Both the position numbers and the translations under genes were made by a program. A stretch of 64,000 nucleotides of DNA, from the NCBI RefSeq assembly GCF_000993785.3, contig NZ_CP009922.3:5394001-5458000 (forward strand), in the 5' to 3' direction. This document shows positions 14,477 through 23,349 of this stretch, piece after piece. Under the pieces are notes generated by a model. The model was given only the letters and a program-made list of their open reading frames with translations. It was not told the DNA's origin and searched no databases. Numbering within the stretch: position 1 is the stretch's first letter; every line of letters begins with the position of its first letter. The stretch comes from Streptomyces xiamenensis (GTDB lineage Bacteria > Actinomycetota > Actinomycetes > Streptomycetales > Streptomycetaceae).

Positions 14477-15946
14477 ATGACCGCTCAGCCCACCCCGAAC
14501 GACCCCACCGGCGAGCTCAGCACCGAGTCCACCGCCTTCCGCGCCGCCATCGACGCGGTACGCGGCGTCGAGCCCCGCATCGCGGACGCCATCGGCGCCG
14601 AGCTGGCCGACCAGCGCTCCTCGCTCAAGCTCATCGCCTCGGAGAACTACGCCTCCCCGGCCACCCTGCTGGCCATGGGCAACTGGTTCAGCGACAAGTA
14701 CGCCGAGGGCACCATCGGCCGCCGCTTCTACGCCGGCTGCAAGAACGTCGACACCGTCGAGTCGATCGCCGCCGAGCACGCCCGCGAACTCTTCGGCGCC
14801 CGCCACGCCTACGTCCAGCCGCACTCCGGCATCGACGCCAACCTCGTCGCCTTCTGGTCCGTCCTCGCCGCCCGCGTCGAGGCCCCCGCCCTGGAGCGCG
14901 CCCAGGCCCGCCAGGTCAACGACCTCACCGAGGCCGACTGGGCCGAACTCCGCCGCGACCTGGGCAACCAGCGCATGCTCGGCATGTCCCTGGACGCCGG
15001 CGGCCACCTCACCCACGGCTTCCGCCCCAATATCTCCGGCAAGATGTTCGAGCAGCGCAGCTACGGCACCGACCCGGCCACCGGCCTGCTGGACTACGCC
15101 GCCGTCCGCGAGGCCGCCCGCGCATTCCGCCCGCTGATTCTCATCGCCGGCTACTCCGCCTACCCGCGGCGGGTCAACTTCGCCACCATGCGCGAGATCG
15201 CCGACGAGGTCGGCGCCACCCTCATGGTCGACATGGCGCACTTCGCGGGCCTGGTCGCCGGCAAGGTCCTCACCGGCGACTACGACCCGGTCCCGCACGC
15301 CCAGATCGTCACCACCACCACCCACAAGTCCCTGCGCGGCCCGCGCGGCGGCATGGTGCTGTGCGACGACCCGCTGGCCGACCAGGTCGACCGCGGCTGC
15401 CCCATGGTCCTGGGCGGCCCGCTGCCGCACGTCATGGCCGCCAAGGCCGTCGCCCTCGCCGAGGCCCGGCAGCCCTCCTTCCGCGACTACGCCCAGCGCG
15501 TCGTCGACAACGCCGACGCGCTGGCCCAGGGCCTGCTGCGGCGCGGCGGCGCTCTGGTCACCGGGGGCACCGACAATCACCTGGCGCTCATCGACGTCTC
15601 CGGCTACGGGCTGACCGGCCGTCAGGCCGAGGCAGCGCTGCTGGACGCCGGCATCGTCACCAACCGCAACGCCATCCCGCGCGACCCCAACGGCGCCTGG
15701 TACACCTCCGGCATCCGCGTCGGCACCCCCGCCCTCACCACCCGCGGCGTGGACACCGACGGCATGGACGAGGTCGCCGAGCTGATCCACACCGTGCTCT
15801 CCGCCACCACCCCCGGCACCACCAAGAACGGCAAGCCCTCCAAGGCCGCCCACACCCTGGCCGACGGCGTCGCCGAGCAGGTGCGCGAGCGCTCCGCGGA
15901 CCTGCTGGCCAAGCACCCGCTCTACCCGAACGTCGACCTCGGCTGA
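14477..15946 (+). CDS. glyA: Serine hydroxymethyltransferase, long form
   Basis: 489 residues, ATG after AGGAGG. Converts serine plus tetrahydrofolate to glycine plus 5,10-methylene-THF. PLP lysine in IVTTTTHKSLRGPRGGM; also KLIASENYASPA near residue 50, VDMAHFAGLVAG near 250 and NRNAIPRDPNG near 400. It is longer than the ~420-residue housekeeping enzyme because of inserts, such as the one after ARVEAPALERAQARQVNDL (about residues 130-180), and an extended tail. The long form is known in actinobacteria and is often under ZTP control. nfi follows after 18 nt, probably in the same operon. Confidence 0.96.
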   Translation: MTAQPTPNDPTGELSTESTAFRAAIDAVRGVEPRIADAIGAELADQRSSLKLIASENYASPATLLAMGNWFSDKYAEGTIGRRFYAGCKNVDTVESIAAEHARELFGARHAYVQPHSGIDANLVAFWSVLAARVEAPALERAQARQVNDLTEADWAELRRDLGNQRMLGMSLDAGGHLTHGFRPNISGKMFEQRSYGTDPATGLLDYAAVREAARAFRPLILIAGYSAYPRRVNFATMREIADEVGATLMVDMAHFAGLVAGKVLTGDYDPVPHAQIVTTTTHKSLRGPRGGMVLCDDPLADQVDRGCPMVLGGPLPHVMAAKAVALAEARQPSFRDYAQRVVDNADALAQGLLRRGGALVTGGTDNHLALIDVSGYGLTGRQAEAALLDAGIVTNRNAIPRDPNGAWYTSGIRVGTPALTTRGVDTDGMDEVAELIHTVLSATTPGTTKNGKPSKAAHTLADGVAEQVRERSADLLAKHPLYPNVDLG

Positions 15947-15964
15947 GCCGCGGCACCACCGACG

Positions 15965-16732
15965 ATGCACCTCCACCACACCACCCCGGCCACCGAGGAC
16001 GAGGCGATCGCCCGTCAGCTGACGCTGCGCGAGCGCGTCAGCCACGAGGACAGCGGCCCCGCGCCCGGTGCCCCCGCCACGGTCGCCGGGGTGGATGTGG
16101 CGTACGACGACGAGCGCGGCATCGTCGCCGCGGCCGCCGTCACCCTGGACGCGCGGACGCTGGAGGTACGGGAGCGGGCGACCGCCACCGGGCCGGTCGC
16201 CTTCCCCTACCGGCCGGGCCTGCTCGCCTACCGCGAACTGCCCGCCGTGCTGGACGCCCTGGGCCGCCTGGCCACCCCGCCCGACCTGGTCGTGTGCGAC
16301 GGCTACGGCACCGCCCACCCCCGCCGCTTCGGCCTCGCCGCGCACCTCGGGGTGCTCACCGGACTGCCCGCCATCGGCGTCGCCAAGAACCCCTTCACCT
16401 TCCGCCACCGGCCGCCGGGCCCCGAACGCGGTGCCTGGTCACCGCTGGTGGACGCGGAGGACCCGCAGGAAGCGGACGGGCCGGCCGACGCCCACGGCAC
16501 GGAACGGGCGTTCCACGGCGAGGAGGTGGGCCGCGCCCTGCGCACCCAGCCCGGCGTCAAACCGGTCTACGTCTCCACCGGCCACCGCGTCTCCCTCCCC
16601 ACCGCGTGCGCGCACGTGCTGAACCTGGCCCGCCGCTACCGCCTCCCCGAAACCACCCGCGCCGCCGACCAGTTGTGCCGGGCGGCGCTGAAGGCCGCCA
16701 CCGCGCACCCTGGGGGCGCCTCCCAGCGTTAG
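15965..16732 (+). CDS. nfi: Endonuclease V (deoxyinosine 3'-endonuclease)
   Basis: 255 residues. Endonuclease V nicks DNA 3' of deoxyinosine in repair of deaminated adenine. Visible motifs: VAGVDVAYDDERG (first catalytic Asp region ~41-53), YRPGLLAYRELPAVLDAL (~79-96, wedge and acidic residue), VVCDGYGTAHPRRFGLAAHLGV (~115-137, catalytic Asp) and PVYVSTGHRVSL (~200-211). The gene has no evident Shine-Dalgarno and lies 18 nt after glyA, so coupling is likely. The last seven codons and the stop lie within a dispersed G-rich palindrome (16711-16742), suggesting the C-terminus was altered by a repeat. Confidence 0.93.
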   Translation: MHLHHTTPATEDEAIARQLTLRERVSHEDSGPAPGAPATVAGVDVAYDDERGIVAAAAVTLDARTLEVRERATATGPVAFPYRPGLLAYRELPAVLDALGRLATPPDLVVCDGYGTAHPRRFGLAAHLGVLTGLPAIGVAKNPFTFRHRPPGPERGAWSPLVDAEDPQEADGPADAHGTERAFHGEEVGRALRTQPGVKPVYVSTGHRVSLPTACAHVLNLARRYRLPETTRAADQLCRAALKAATAHPGGASQR

Positions 16733-16742
16733 CCGGGGGAGC
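16711..16742. repeat. GC-rich imperfect palindrome, copy 2
   Basis: TGGGGGCGCCTCCC, spacer, then GCCGGGGGAGC. It matches copy 1 at 2451-2483 and overlaps the nfi 3' end and the gap to the convergent class V gene, where it may act as a terminator. Confidence 0.6.
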
Positions 16743-17801
16743 TCACCCGGCCCGCCCCGGGGCCGGCAGCGCCTCCAGCAGCCGGTCCACATCCGCGTCC
16801 GTGTTGTACAGATGGAACGACGCCCGCAGCCGGCCACCCCGGGCGGAGACCCGGATGCCCCGCTCCGCCAGGGCCCCGGCCGCCGCCCCGATCCCGGGCA
16901 CCGACACGATCGGCGCGTCACCCGGCACCGGCTCGTACCCCAACGTGGCCAGGCCCGCCCGGAACCGCCGCGCCAGCGCCACGTCGTGCGCCGCGATCGC
17001 CGCCGTCCCCACCTCCTCCACCAGGGACAGCGAGGCTGCCGTCCCGATCCCGGGCAGCAGGGCGTAACTGTCGTCGAACCGCCGGGCTCCGGGCGCCGGG
17101 TCCCGCACCACCCCGTAGCACGTGGCCCACGGGTCCCGCGCCGACACCCAGCCGGCCCCGGCCGGCACCAGAGCGCCGCCGTCCGCCGGCATCGTCAGGA
17201 AGGACACCCCGCGCGGACCGAGCAGCCACTTGTACGTGTCGCACACCGTGTAGTCGAAATCCGCCGCCGACACCGGCAGCCAGCCCATCGCCTGCGTGAC
17301 GTCCACCATGACCCGTGCCCCGTACCCGCGCGCCGCCTCCCGCACCGCGCGCAGATCCGCCAGCCGTCCGTCGATCGACTGCGCCGCGCTGACCGCCACC
17401 AGCGCCGTCCCCGCCGTCACCGCCTCCGCGAGCTTCTCCAGCGGCACCTCACGCACCACCAGATCCCCCCGGGCGGCAAAGGGGTTGACCACCGAGGAGA
17501 ACTCGTCCTCGGCGCACAGCACCTCGGCACCGGCCGGCAACGACCTGGCCACCGTGCCGACATGCCCCGCCACGCTCGCGCCGACCGCCACCCGGCCCGG
17601 CTCGACGCCCGCGATCCGGGCGTACGCCTCCCTGGCCCCGTCCACCGTCGCGAACCCGGCCATCTGATCGACCCCGCCGTCCGCCATGTCCGCGACCGCC
17701 GCCTCCAGCGCGCGTACCGTACGGGCCGGCAGCACCCCGTGGCTCGCCGTATCCAGATAGACCTTCCGCAACGCGTACTCGGCACGCAGTGTCGTCTCCA
17801 T
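16743..17801 (-). CDS. Aminotransferase class V-fold PLP-dependent enzyme
   Basis: 352 residues from METTLRAEYALRKVYLDTASHG; a longer in-frame GTG/ATG extension is less likely. Fold type I: YLDTASHGVLP near the start, VAVSAAQSIDGRLADL (~165), RVMVDVTQAMGWLPV (~190), and the Schiff-base lysine in VCDTYKWLLGPRGVSFL (~215). The sequence resembles cysteine-desulfurase/isopenicillin-N-epimerase-like members, but no Fe-S assembly genes are nearby, so the reaction is unknown. It is convergent with nfi. Confidence 0.88.
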   Translation of the reverse strand: METTLRAEYALRKVYLDTASHGVLPARTVRALEAAVADMADGGVDQMAGFATVDGAREAYARIAGVEPGRVAVGASVAGHVGTVARSLPAGAEVLCAEDEFSSVVNPFAARGDLVVREVPLEKLAEAVTAGTALVAVSAAQSIDGRLADLRAVREAARGYGARVMVDVTQAMGWLPVSAADFDYTVCDTYKWLLGPRGVSFLTMPADGGALVPAGAGWVSARDPWATCYGVVRDPAPGARRFDDSYALLPGIGTAASLSLVEEVGTAAIAAHDVALARRFRAGLATLGYEPVPGDAPIVSVPGIGAAAGALAERGIRVSARGGRLRASFHLYNTDADVDRLLEALPAPGRAG

Positions 17802-17922
17802 GGCGACAGTTTCCCGCCGCCGGCCCGCCCGGGCCACTCCATTGATCCGGCCACTCCCGGTCGCCGCCCGGAAACGCTAAGGTGATGCCGCTCCGATCGG
17901 CCGAGCTGGGGAGGGCGAGGGA

Positions 17923-18723
17923 TTGCGGCACCGCAGGACGGCACCGTGCGCCGTGACACTGGCGGCGGTCATCGTCCCCCTGCTGGGGGGCTGCGGCTCC
18001 GGCCACGGCACCCCGGACACCGGCGACGGCACGGCCCCGGCCACCGCACCGCACACCGACCCCACCACGGTCACCGAGGAGCCCCCCGACTGGGAACCCG
18101 ACCCCGCCCGCCTGCCCACCGGCCACGACGACGCCCTCGCCCTGGCCCGCGCGGTCTCCGCACAGCCGCACGACTACGGGCCCGGCTATCTGCCCCAGGA
18201 CCCCTACGAGGCGGACCCCGCCACCATGGCGGTGCTCGGCCAGGACTGCGTCTGGACCCGCGAGCCGCTGCCCGGCGAGGTGCTCGCCAACCTCACCCGC
18301 AACAGCGAACTGCCCGCCACCTCCACGGAATCGGGCCCGCTGCGGGTGATGTCCTCGGTGACCGTCCACGACTCGGTGGCCGCCGCGGACCTGCGGATGG
18401 CCAAAATCCTCGAAGAGGTGCTGCGCTGCCCGGGACAGCAACTGCGCGCCGACGAACGCGTCACCGGGCTGCTGTCCATGGGCGACCCGGGTGGCACGGA
18501 CAGCCCGCTGCGCGCCGACGATCTCATCCGCGAGGGCGGCGAGTTCACCAGCGACCTGTACGGCGGCCCGTACCCCTACCTGTGGGTCGTCACCCGGCGC
18601 GGCCCGGTCACCGTGGCCCTCGCGGTCAAGGGCACCGAGGGCTACGACGAGGCCGCCGTCGAACGGATCGTGACCGACGCCCAGGAACTGATGCTGGCCA
18701 GGGTGGAAAGCGCGCTGCGCTGA
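17923..18723 (+). CDS. Lipoprotein of unknown function
   Basis: 266 residues from a TTG start with GGGAGGGCGAGGGA upstream; no better start gives a signal peptide. The N-terminus MRHRRTAPCAVTLAAVIVPL ends in the lipobox LLGGC (Cys at about residue 24), so it is predicted to be an exported lipoprotein. It is followed by a Thr/Pro-rich spacer. The body contains QDCVWTREPLPGEVLANLTR, SSVTVHDSVAAADLRMAKIL and GGPYPYLWVVTRRGPVTVALAVKG, with a Cys pair possibly disulfide-bonded. I do not recognise a named family. It lies 28 nt before the pseudokinase gene, so the two probably form an operon at the membrane. Confidence 0.85.
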   Translation: MRHRRTAPCAVTLAAVIVPLLGGCGSGHGTPDTGDGTAPATAPHTDPTTVTEEPPDWEPDPARLPTGHDDALALARAVSAQPHDYGPGYLPQDPYEADPATMAVLGQDCVWTREPLPGEVLANLTRNSELPATSTESGPLRVMSSVTVHDSVAAADLRMAKILEEVLRCPGQQLRADERVTGLLSMGDPGGTDSPLRADDLIREGGEFTSDLYGGPYPYLWVVTRRGPVTVALAVKGTEGYDEAAVERIVTDAQELMLARVESALR

Positions 18724-18751
18724 GCCGCACACAGGAAAGGGGCCGCGCCCG

Positions 18752-19894
18752 ATGGAGCCGCTTCGACCGTCCGACCCGCCGCGCATCGGCGGCTGCCGTC
18801 TGCTGGGACGGCTGGGGGAGGGCAGCACGGGCCTGGTCTACCTGGCCCGCTCGGTCGGCGGTACCCCGCTGGCCCTCAAGGTGCTGCACCGCCCGCGCCG
18901 CCCCTACCGGGGACCGGCCGTCCACCACCCGTTCCTGGTACCGGTGGTGGGCGGCGGCACGGACGAGAACGGCACCTGGATGGCGTACCCCTACGAGCCG
19001 GGGCCCGCACTGCCACTGGCGGTGGCGGCCCACGGGCCGCTGCCCCGCCGGTCCGTCCGGGCGCTCGGCGGCATGCTGGCGGGCGCGCTCGGCGCCCTGC
19101 ACGCGGCTGGACTGACGCACGGCGGGCTGCACCCGGGCAAGATCCTGCTGGCGGCGGACGGCCCCCGGCTGACCGACACGGCCGGCCCCGTGGTGCGGGG
19201 TGACGAGGCGTCCGACATCTTCGCCCTGGGCCAGGTCCTGGTGTACGCGGCGACCGGCCGGACCCCGTACGACGACCCCGCCGAGCTGGCCGATGTCCCC
19301 CGCAGCCTGCTGGAGGTCCTCCAGGCCTGCCTCGACCCGGACCCGGCGCTGCGTCCGGTGGCACGGGAACTGAGCGAGGAACTGGGCGGGAACCAGGGCG
19401 AGGGCTGGCTGCCGCCCGCCCTGACCGCGGAGATCGCCGCCCGCGCGCAGCACCCGCCGGTGGGGGAGGAACACACCGCCGGCCCGCACGGAGGCCCGGC
19501 CGGGGAGCGGCAGGCACCGCGCCAGGGGCGGGGGCGGCACTCCCGGGGGTACGACGCCGTGGGGTCCGGCCTCGTGGGACCGCCCGCACCCCGCCCCGGC
19601 GCCGCCGGTCAGGCAGAACCCGGGACGGCCGCGGCCGGTGGCGAGCCCACCGCGGAGCCGGCCACCGGAACGCCCACCCGGCGGGGGCTGATCGCGATCG
19701 CCGCGGGCGGACTGGTGGTCGCCGGGGCACCGCCTTCGGGGCATGGCTGGTGCGCCGGGCCAAGGGCCGGGCCGGCACCCCGGGAGCCGCCGGAGCGCGG
19801 TGGACCATCGGCCTGCACGTCGATCTCTCCGGCCCGCAGGCCCGCTACGGCCGGGGCCAGTACCGGGGCATCACCATGGCCCTGGAAGAGCTGA
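18752..19894 (+). CDS. Ser/Thr kinase-like (pseudokinase) N-terminal part of a frameshifted sensor fusion
   Basis: Open to 19894, but only the part to about 19727 is likely native. Kinase-like domain (~10-215): Gly-loop LGRLGEGSTGLVYLAR, the VAIK-type Lys in LALKVLHRP, SDIFALGQVLVYAATGRTPYDDP and the final LDPDPALRPVA. The catalytic loop is HGGLHPGK instead of HRDLKPxN, DFG is DTA, and the helix-C region is nearly absent, so it looks like a pseudokinase. A Gly/Pro linker leads to RRGLIAIAAGGLVVAG, the start of a membrane helix. There the frame breaks: a G4 run at 19724-19727 needs one more G to continue into the ligand-binding half (GTAFGAWLVRRAKG). Confidence 0.85.
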   Translation: MEPLRPSDPPRIGGCRLLGRLGEGSTGLVYLARSVGGTPLALKVLHRPRRPYRGPAVHHPFLVPVVGGGTDENGTWMAYPYEPGPALPLAVAAHGPLPRRSVRALGGMLAGALGALHAAGLTHGGLHPGKILLAADGPRLTDTAGPVVRGDEASDIFALGQVLVYAATGRTPYDDPAELADVPRSLLEVLQACLDPDPALRPVARELSEELGGNQGEGWLPPALTAEIAARAQHPPVGEEHTAGPHGGPAGERQAPRQGRGRHSRGYDAVGSGLVGPPAPRPGAAGQAEPGTAAAGGEPTAEPATGTPTRRGLIAIAAGGLVVAGAPPSGHGWCAGPRAGPAPREPPERGGPSACTSISPARRPATAGASTGASPWPWKS

Positions 19895-20889
19895 ACGAGC
19901 ACGGCAACCTGCCCTTCCAGCTGGAACTCGCCGTCCACGACGACGTCGGCGACCCGCCGAGCGCCGCCCGCGCCGCCGCCGAACTGGCCGCCGACCCCGC
20001 CGTGCTGATGGTCATCGGGCCCACCGGCGACGCCGTGGCCGACAGCGCGGCCCGCGTCTACCAGGACGCCGCCCTGCCGGTCCTCAGCCTCTCCGTCGGC
20101 AACCTCGCCCACCGTGCCGACTACCCCGTCCTCCTGCACGGCCGCCCCGGCACCGGCACCACGGGGCTCGCCATCCCCGGCTGTCTGGCCGCCGGGGAGC
20201 ACCCGCCCGCCCTGATCGGTCTCGTCGACGACCGCACCGCCGACACCCACAGCTGGCTCATCACCCGGGCCGTCAGCGGCGCCGTGGACCGCACCCGCGT
20301 CGCGCTGGTGCCCCGCGTCCTGCCCGCCGGCACCGAGGACTTCGCCCCCGTCACGGCCGAACTGCTCGCCGAGGGCGTGGACGCCGTCGTCTACGGCGGT
20401 CTGCCGGACGGCGCCGCCCGGCTCGCCCTCGCGCTGCGCGCCGCCGGCTGGAGCGGCACCGCGATCGCCGGCGAGGCCGCCATGGACCCCCTCTTCCTCT
20501 CCGACGCGGGGGAGGCGGCGGAGGGCTGGCGGTTCGTGGCCGGCCACACCGACCCCGCCTCCGACACCAGAGCCGGCGGCTTCGCCCCCGTCCACCGCCG
20601 CCGGTTCGGCGAGGACCCCGAACCGTACGCCGCCGAGGGCTACGACGCCGCCCGCATGGTGGTCATCGCCATGCAGCGCACCCTGGAGGAGGGCGAGAGC
20701 CTGAACCGGGCCAATGTGCTGCGCCGGCTGCGCATCCTCACCTACAACGGGGTCGCCCGCCCGCTGGCCTTCGACCGGGTGGGTGATTACGCGGGCACCG
20801 GACCGGCCGCGTACCAGTACGAGGTGGAGGCCGGACGATTCCGTTTCCTGGGTCCCGCGGCCGCCCCAACCACCGGTTCCGATGAGTAA
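19750..20889 (+). CDS. Extracellular ligand-binding (LIVBP-type) C-terminal part of the frameshifted fusion
   Basis: Annotated from the first GTG in this frame, but the coding signal continues upstream (GTAFGAWLVRRAKG) to the G-run at 19724-19727. I therefore regard 18752-20889 as one gene. The domain is a type I periplasmic-binding fold: WTIGLHVDLSGPQARYGRGQ, GITMALEELNEHGNLPFQLE, LMVIGPTGDAVADSAARVYQ, LPVLSLS and a C-terminal EGYDAARMVVIAMQRTL. Such domains bind amino acids or small ligands. The whole protein would be cytoplasmic kinase-like domain, one membrane helix, external sensor: a known Streptomyces architecture. The ligand is unknown. Confidence 0.85.
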   Translation: MRRAKGRAGTPGAAGARWTIGLHVDLSGPQARYGRGQYRGITMALEELNEHGNLPFQLELAVHDDVGDPPSAARAAAELAADPAVLMVIGPTGDAVADSAARVYQDAALPVLSLSVGNLAHRADYPVLLHGRPGTGTTGLAIPGCLAAGEHPPALIGLVDDRTADTHSWLITRAVSGAVDRTRVALVPRVLPAGTEDFAPVTAELLAEGVDAVVYGGLPDGAARLALALRAAGWSGTAIAGEAAMDPLFLSDAGEAAEGWRFVAGHTDPASDTRAGGFAPVHRRRFGEDPEPYAAEGYDAARMVVIAMQRTLEEGESLNRANVLRRLRILTYNGVARPLAFDRVGDYAGTGPAAYQYEVEAGRFRFLGPAAAPTTGSDE

Positions 20890-20898
20890 GCTTCCGCC

Positions 20899-21543
20899 AT
20901 GACGAGCGAGTTGCCCGAGGTCCGCGCCTCCGACGCCGAGCGGGAGCAGTACGCCGAGATCCTGCGCCGGGGGCTGGCCGAGGGCCGGCTCGTCATGGAG
21001 GAGTTCGACGAGCGGCTCACCGCCGTGTACGAGGCCAGGACCCGCGCGGAGCTGGAGCCGCTGATCCGCGATCTGCCCGAGCGCGTGGACCCCCCGGCGT
21101 CCGCCGGCACCTCCGTCCCCGCACCGGCCACCGGCTGGGCCGCCCGGATCGGCCACCGCGCCACCACCCGGGGCGCCTTCGCCGTCCTCGGCGGGTTCGT
21201 CCGGCGCGGTGCCTGGACGATGCCGCGCCGCTTCCGCGCGCTGGCCTTCATGGGCGGCGGCAACCTCGACCTGCGCGAGGCGAACTTCGAGCAGCGCGAG
21301 GTCACCGTCCGGGCCATCGCCGTCATGGGCGGCGTCTCGGTGACCGTCCCGCCCGAGATCGAGGTGGAGGTGCGCGGCTTCGGTCTGATGGGCGGCTTCG
21401 ACCACAACGCCAGCCGGGCCGGCGCCCCGGGCGCACCGCGCGTGGTGATCACCGGCTTCGCCTTCTGGGGCGGCGTCGGCGTCGAGCGCAAGAAGACCAG
21501 GGCCGGGGATGACGAGCGGCCCGAGCCGGGCAGGGGCGACTGA
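20899..21543 (+). CDS. DUF1707 protein with LiaF-like C-terminal domain
   Basis: 214 residues, 9 nt after the sensor gene and likely coupled to it. The N-terminal DUF1707 (SHOCT-like) motif VRASDAEREQYAEILRRGLAEGRLVMEEFDERL spans residues ~8-40. The C-terminal beta-repeat region (FMGGGNLDLREANF, VMGGVSVTVPPEIEVEV, GLMGGFDHNA, GFAFWGGVGVERK) resembles the cell-wall-active antibiotic response (LiaF/DUF2154) repeats. No clear membrane helix is present. Homologues are linked to envelope stress in Gram-positives. Its role beside a pseudokinase sensor is inferred to be in the same signalling unit. Confidence 0.88.
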   Translation: MTSELPEVRASDAEREQYAEILRRGLAEGRLVMEEFDERLTAVYEARTRAELEPLIRDLPERVDPPASAGTSVPAPATGWAARIGHRATTRGAFAVLGGFVRRGAWTMPRRFRALAFMGGGNLDLREANFEQREVTVRAIAVMGGVSVTVPPEIEVEVRGFGLMGGFDHNASRAGAPGAPRVVITGFAFWGGVGVERKKTRAGDDERPEPGRGD

Positions 21544-21614
21544 CGCCCGGGGAGCCGTGACCACGGAGGCGTATGGTCAGCCCGCACGGTGACCAGGGCT
21601 CCGGCATCGTCCGG

Positions 21615-21650
21615 ATCGCGGCCATCGCGGCCATCGCGGCCATCGCGGCC
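21615..21650. repeat. 9-bp tandem repeat ATCGCGGCC x4
   Basis: Four exact copies of ATCGCGGCC. A short frame from 21573 would read (Ile-Ala-Ala)n across it, but nothing supports translation. Confidence 0.8.
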
Positions 21651-21792
21651 GGGCTGCCGCAGTGCGTCGCCGGGGTACTGCTGTTCGCCGAGGCGTACCC
21701 GGGTGGGCGCCGGGGCTTGGCCGACCGGGCACGGGAGTCGCCTCAGGCGTACGGGGAGCGGCCGGCGCTCCCCGAGGGGTGGCCCGCGGCGG

Positions 21793-22206
21793 TCAGCGGC
21801 CGCTGATCCTGACCCACACCCGTTTGCCCTCGGGGGTGGGTTCGAACCCGATGCTGTCCGCCATCTCACGCAGCAGCCACAGTCCGCGGCCCTCTTCGGC
21901 GGTCCAGTCGGGCAGGGTGATCCGCGGCAGGGTGGGGGAGCTGTCCAGGACGGTGACGCGTACCGCGCCGTCCTCCAGGAACAGCTCCAGCCTGCACCGG
22001 GGATCGGGTACATGGCGGGCCACATTGGACAGCAGTTCGGTGACTCCGTGCAGCACCACTTCGGTGACGGCGTCGTCCTGCTGCCATTTGCGCATCGCCA
22101 GCTTCGCGAGTCGCCGGAAGTGCGCGAGGTCCGATCGTCTGGCCGTCAGCAGCCAGCTGTAGGAAAGCGGCTGGGCCGCGTCGGTGCTGTGGCTGGCGAG
22201 CGTCAT
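21793..22206 (-). CDS. ATP-binding (HATPase_c_2) anti-sigma-like regulator
   Basis: 137 residues, ATG at 22206 after GGAGG. GHKL ATPase only: RRSDLAHFRRLAKLAMRKW, N-box VTEVVLHGVTELLSNVARHV, VRVTVLDSSPTLP (G1 box, degenerate), EGRGLWLLREMADSIGFEP and GKRVWVRI. The size and single domain match RsbW/SpoIIAB-like proteins that bind sigma factors or anti-anti-sigma partners. The partner gene is not adjacent. Three such ATPases occur in this window (1247, 21793, 35309). Confidence 0.9.
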   Translation of the reverse strand: MTLASHSTDAAQPLSYSWLLTARRSDLAHFRRLAKLAMRKWQQDDAVTEVVLHGVTELLSNVARHVPDPRCRLELFLEDGAVRVTVLDSSPTLPRITLPDWTAEEGRGLWLLREMADSIGFEPTPEGKRVWVRISGR

Positions 22207-22435
22207 GATCCCTCCATGTGCTCAGGGGCGTGTCGGTGAGCGCGTGCGGTGCGTACCGTCTCGCACCCTGCCCCGGTCGCACAGACCCTGACTCCCGGCA
22301 GTCCGCAAGGAATTCAGCCGCACATGTGGAGTTCATATCACTCGGATGAGTGGCGAAGGCAGTGGCGAATGCCGCCGGACGGCTTTACGCCACTGCCTGC
22401 CGGTCAGTTGACCGGAATCGCCCGCCGCGCGGACC

Positions 22436-23290
22436 TCAGCCGCGGAGCGCTTCGGCGATCGCGTCGGCGATCGGCGTGGTGGGCCGGCCGATCAGTCGTG
22501 CCAGGTCACCGGGGGTGGCGGCGAGCAGTCCGCGCCTGATGGCCAGGTCCACGCCGACCAGGATGGCGGCGAACGGCTCGGGGAGCCCGGCGCCCACCAG
22601 GTTCGCGGTCTGCCGCTCGGCGGTGACGGCGCTGTAGGTGATGTCCTTGCCGGAGAGCCGGGCGACCTCGGCGGCGTACTCGGCGAAGCTCCATGCGGTG
22701 TCGCCGCTCAGCTCGTACACCGTGTTCGCGTGGCCCTCACCGGTCAGGACCGCGGCCGCCGCGGCGGCGTAGTCGGCGCGGGAGGCGGAGGCGACCCTGC
22801 CCTCGCCCGCGGCGGACACCACCTGGCCGTGCTCCAGCACCGGGCCCAGCTGGGCCGTGTAGTTCTCGTGGTACCAGCCGTTGCGCAGGAAGGTGTACGG
22901 CAGCCCGGAGGCGAGGATCGCCTCCTCGGTGCCCTTGTGGTCATCGGCCAGGGTGAAGTCGGCCGCCGGGCCGCCGAGCACACCGGTGTAGGCCAGCAGC
23001 GCCACTCCTGCCTCCCTGGCGGCGTCGATGACCGCGGTGTGCTGCGGGATCCGCCGGCCGACCTCGTTGCCGGAGATCAGCAGCACCCGGTCGCCGGCCG
23101 CGAAGGCGCCGCGCAGGGTGGCCGGGTCGTCGTAGTCGGCGATCCGCAGCCGGACCCCGCGCTCCGCCAGGTCGGCCGCCTTCGCCGCGTCCCGCACCAC
23201 CGCCGCCACCTGATCGGCCGGCACCGACGCCAGCAGGGCGTCGATGACCAGTCGTCCCAGCTGACCGGTGGCTCCCGTGACTACCAGCAT
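22436..23290 (-). CDS. NAD(P)H-binding protein, QorB/NmrA-like quinone oxidoreductase
   Basis: 284 residues from MLVVTGATGQLGRLVIDALL (GGGAG upstream). Rossmann dinucleotide motif GATGQLG at residues 6-12, VRLRIADYDDPATLRGAF, LLISGNEVGRRIPQHTAVIDAA, and the conserved LRNGWYHENYT near residue 140 typical of NmrA-like/QorB quinone reductases. QorB uses NADPH to reduce quinones. The gene is divergent from an HxlR regulator whose probable operator lies in the 108-bp gap, a common arrangement for redox- or quinone-responsive control. Confidence 0.92.
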   Translation of the reverse strand: MLVVTGATGQLGRLVIDALLASVPADQVAAVVRDAAKAADLAERGVRLRIADYDDPATLRGAFAAGDRVLLISGNEVGRRIPQHTAVIDAAREAGVALLAYTGVLGGPAADFTLADDHKGTEEAILASGLPYTFLRNGWYHENYTAQLGPVLEHGQVVSAAGEGRVASASRADYAAAAAAVLTGEGHANTVYELSGDTAWSFAEYAAEVARLSGKDITYSAVTAERQTANLVGAGLPEPFAAILVGVDLAIRRGLLAATPGDLARLIGRPTTPIADAIAEALRG

Positions 23291-23349
23291 GCTCGCTACT
23301 CCCTCGGGGATGGTTTCTTCTCGTACGTCGCGTGCGTCTCCCACGGTAG

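Noticed and set aside
14348..16408. 686-codon minus-strand open frame across glyA and nfi
   Set aside because: Antisense shadow of two well-supported genes; Gly/Val/Ala-rich with no recognisable domain.
21573..21806. Possible 77-residue protein across the ATCGCGGCC repeat
   Set aside because: Ribosome site too close to the ATG, repeat-derived Ile-Ala-Ala run, and overlap with the convergent ATPase gene.
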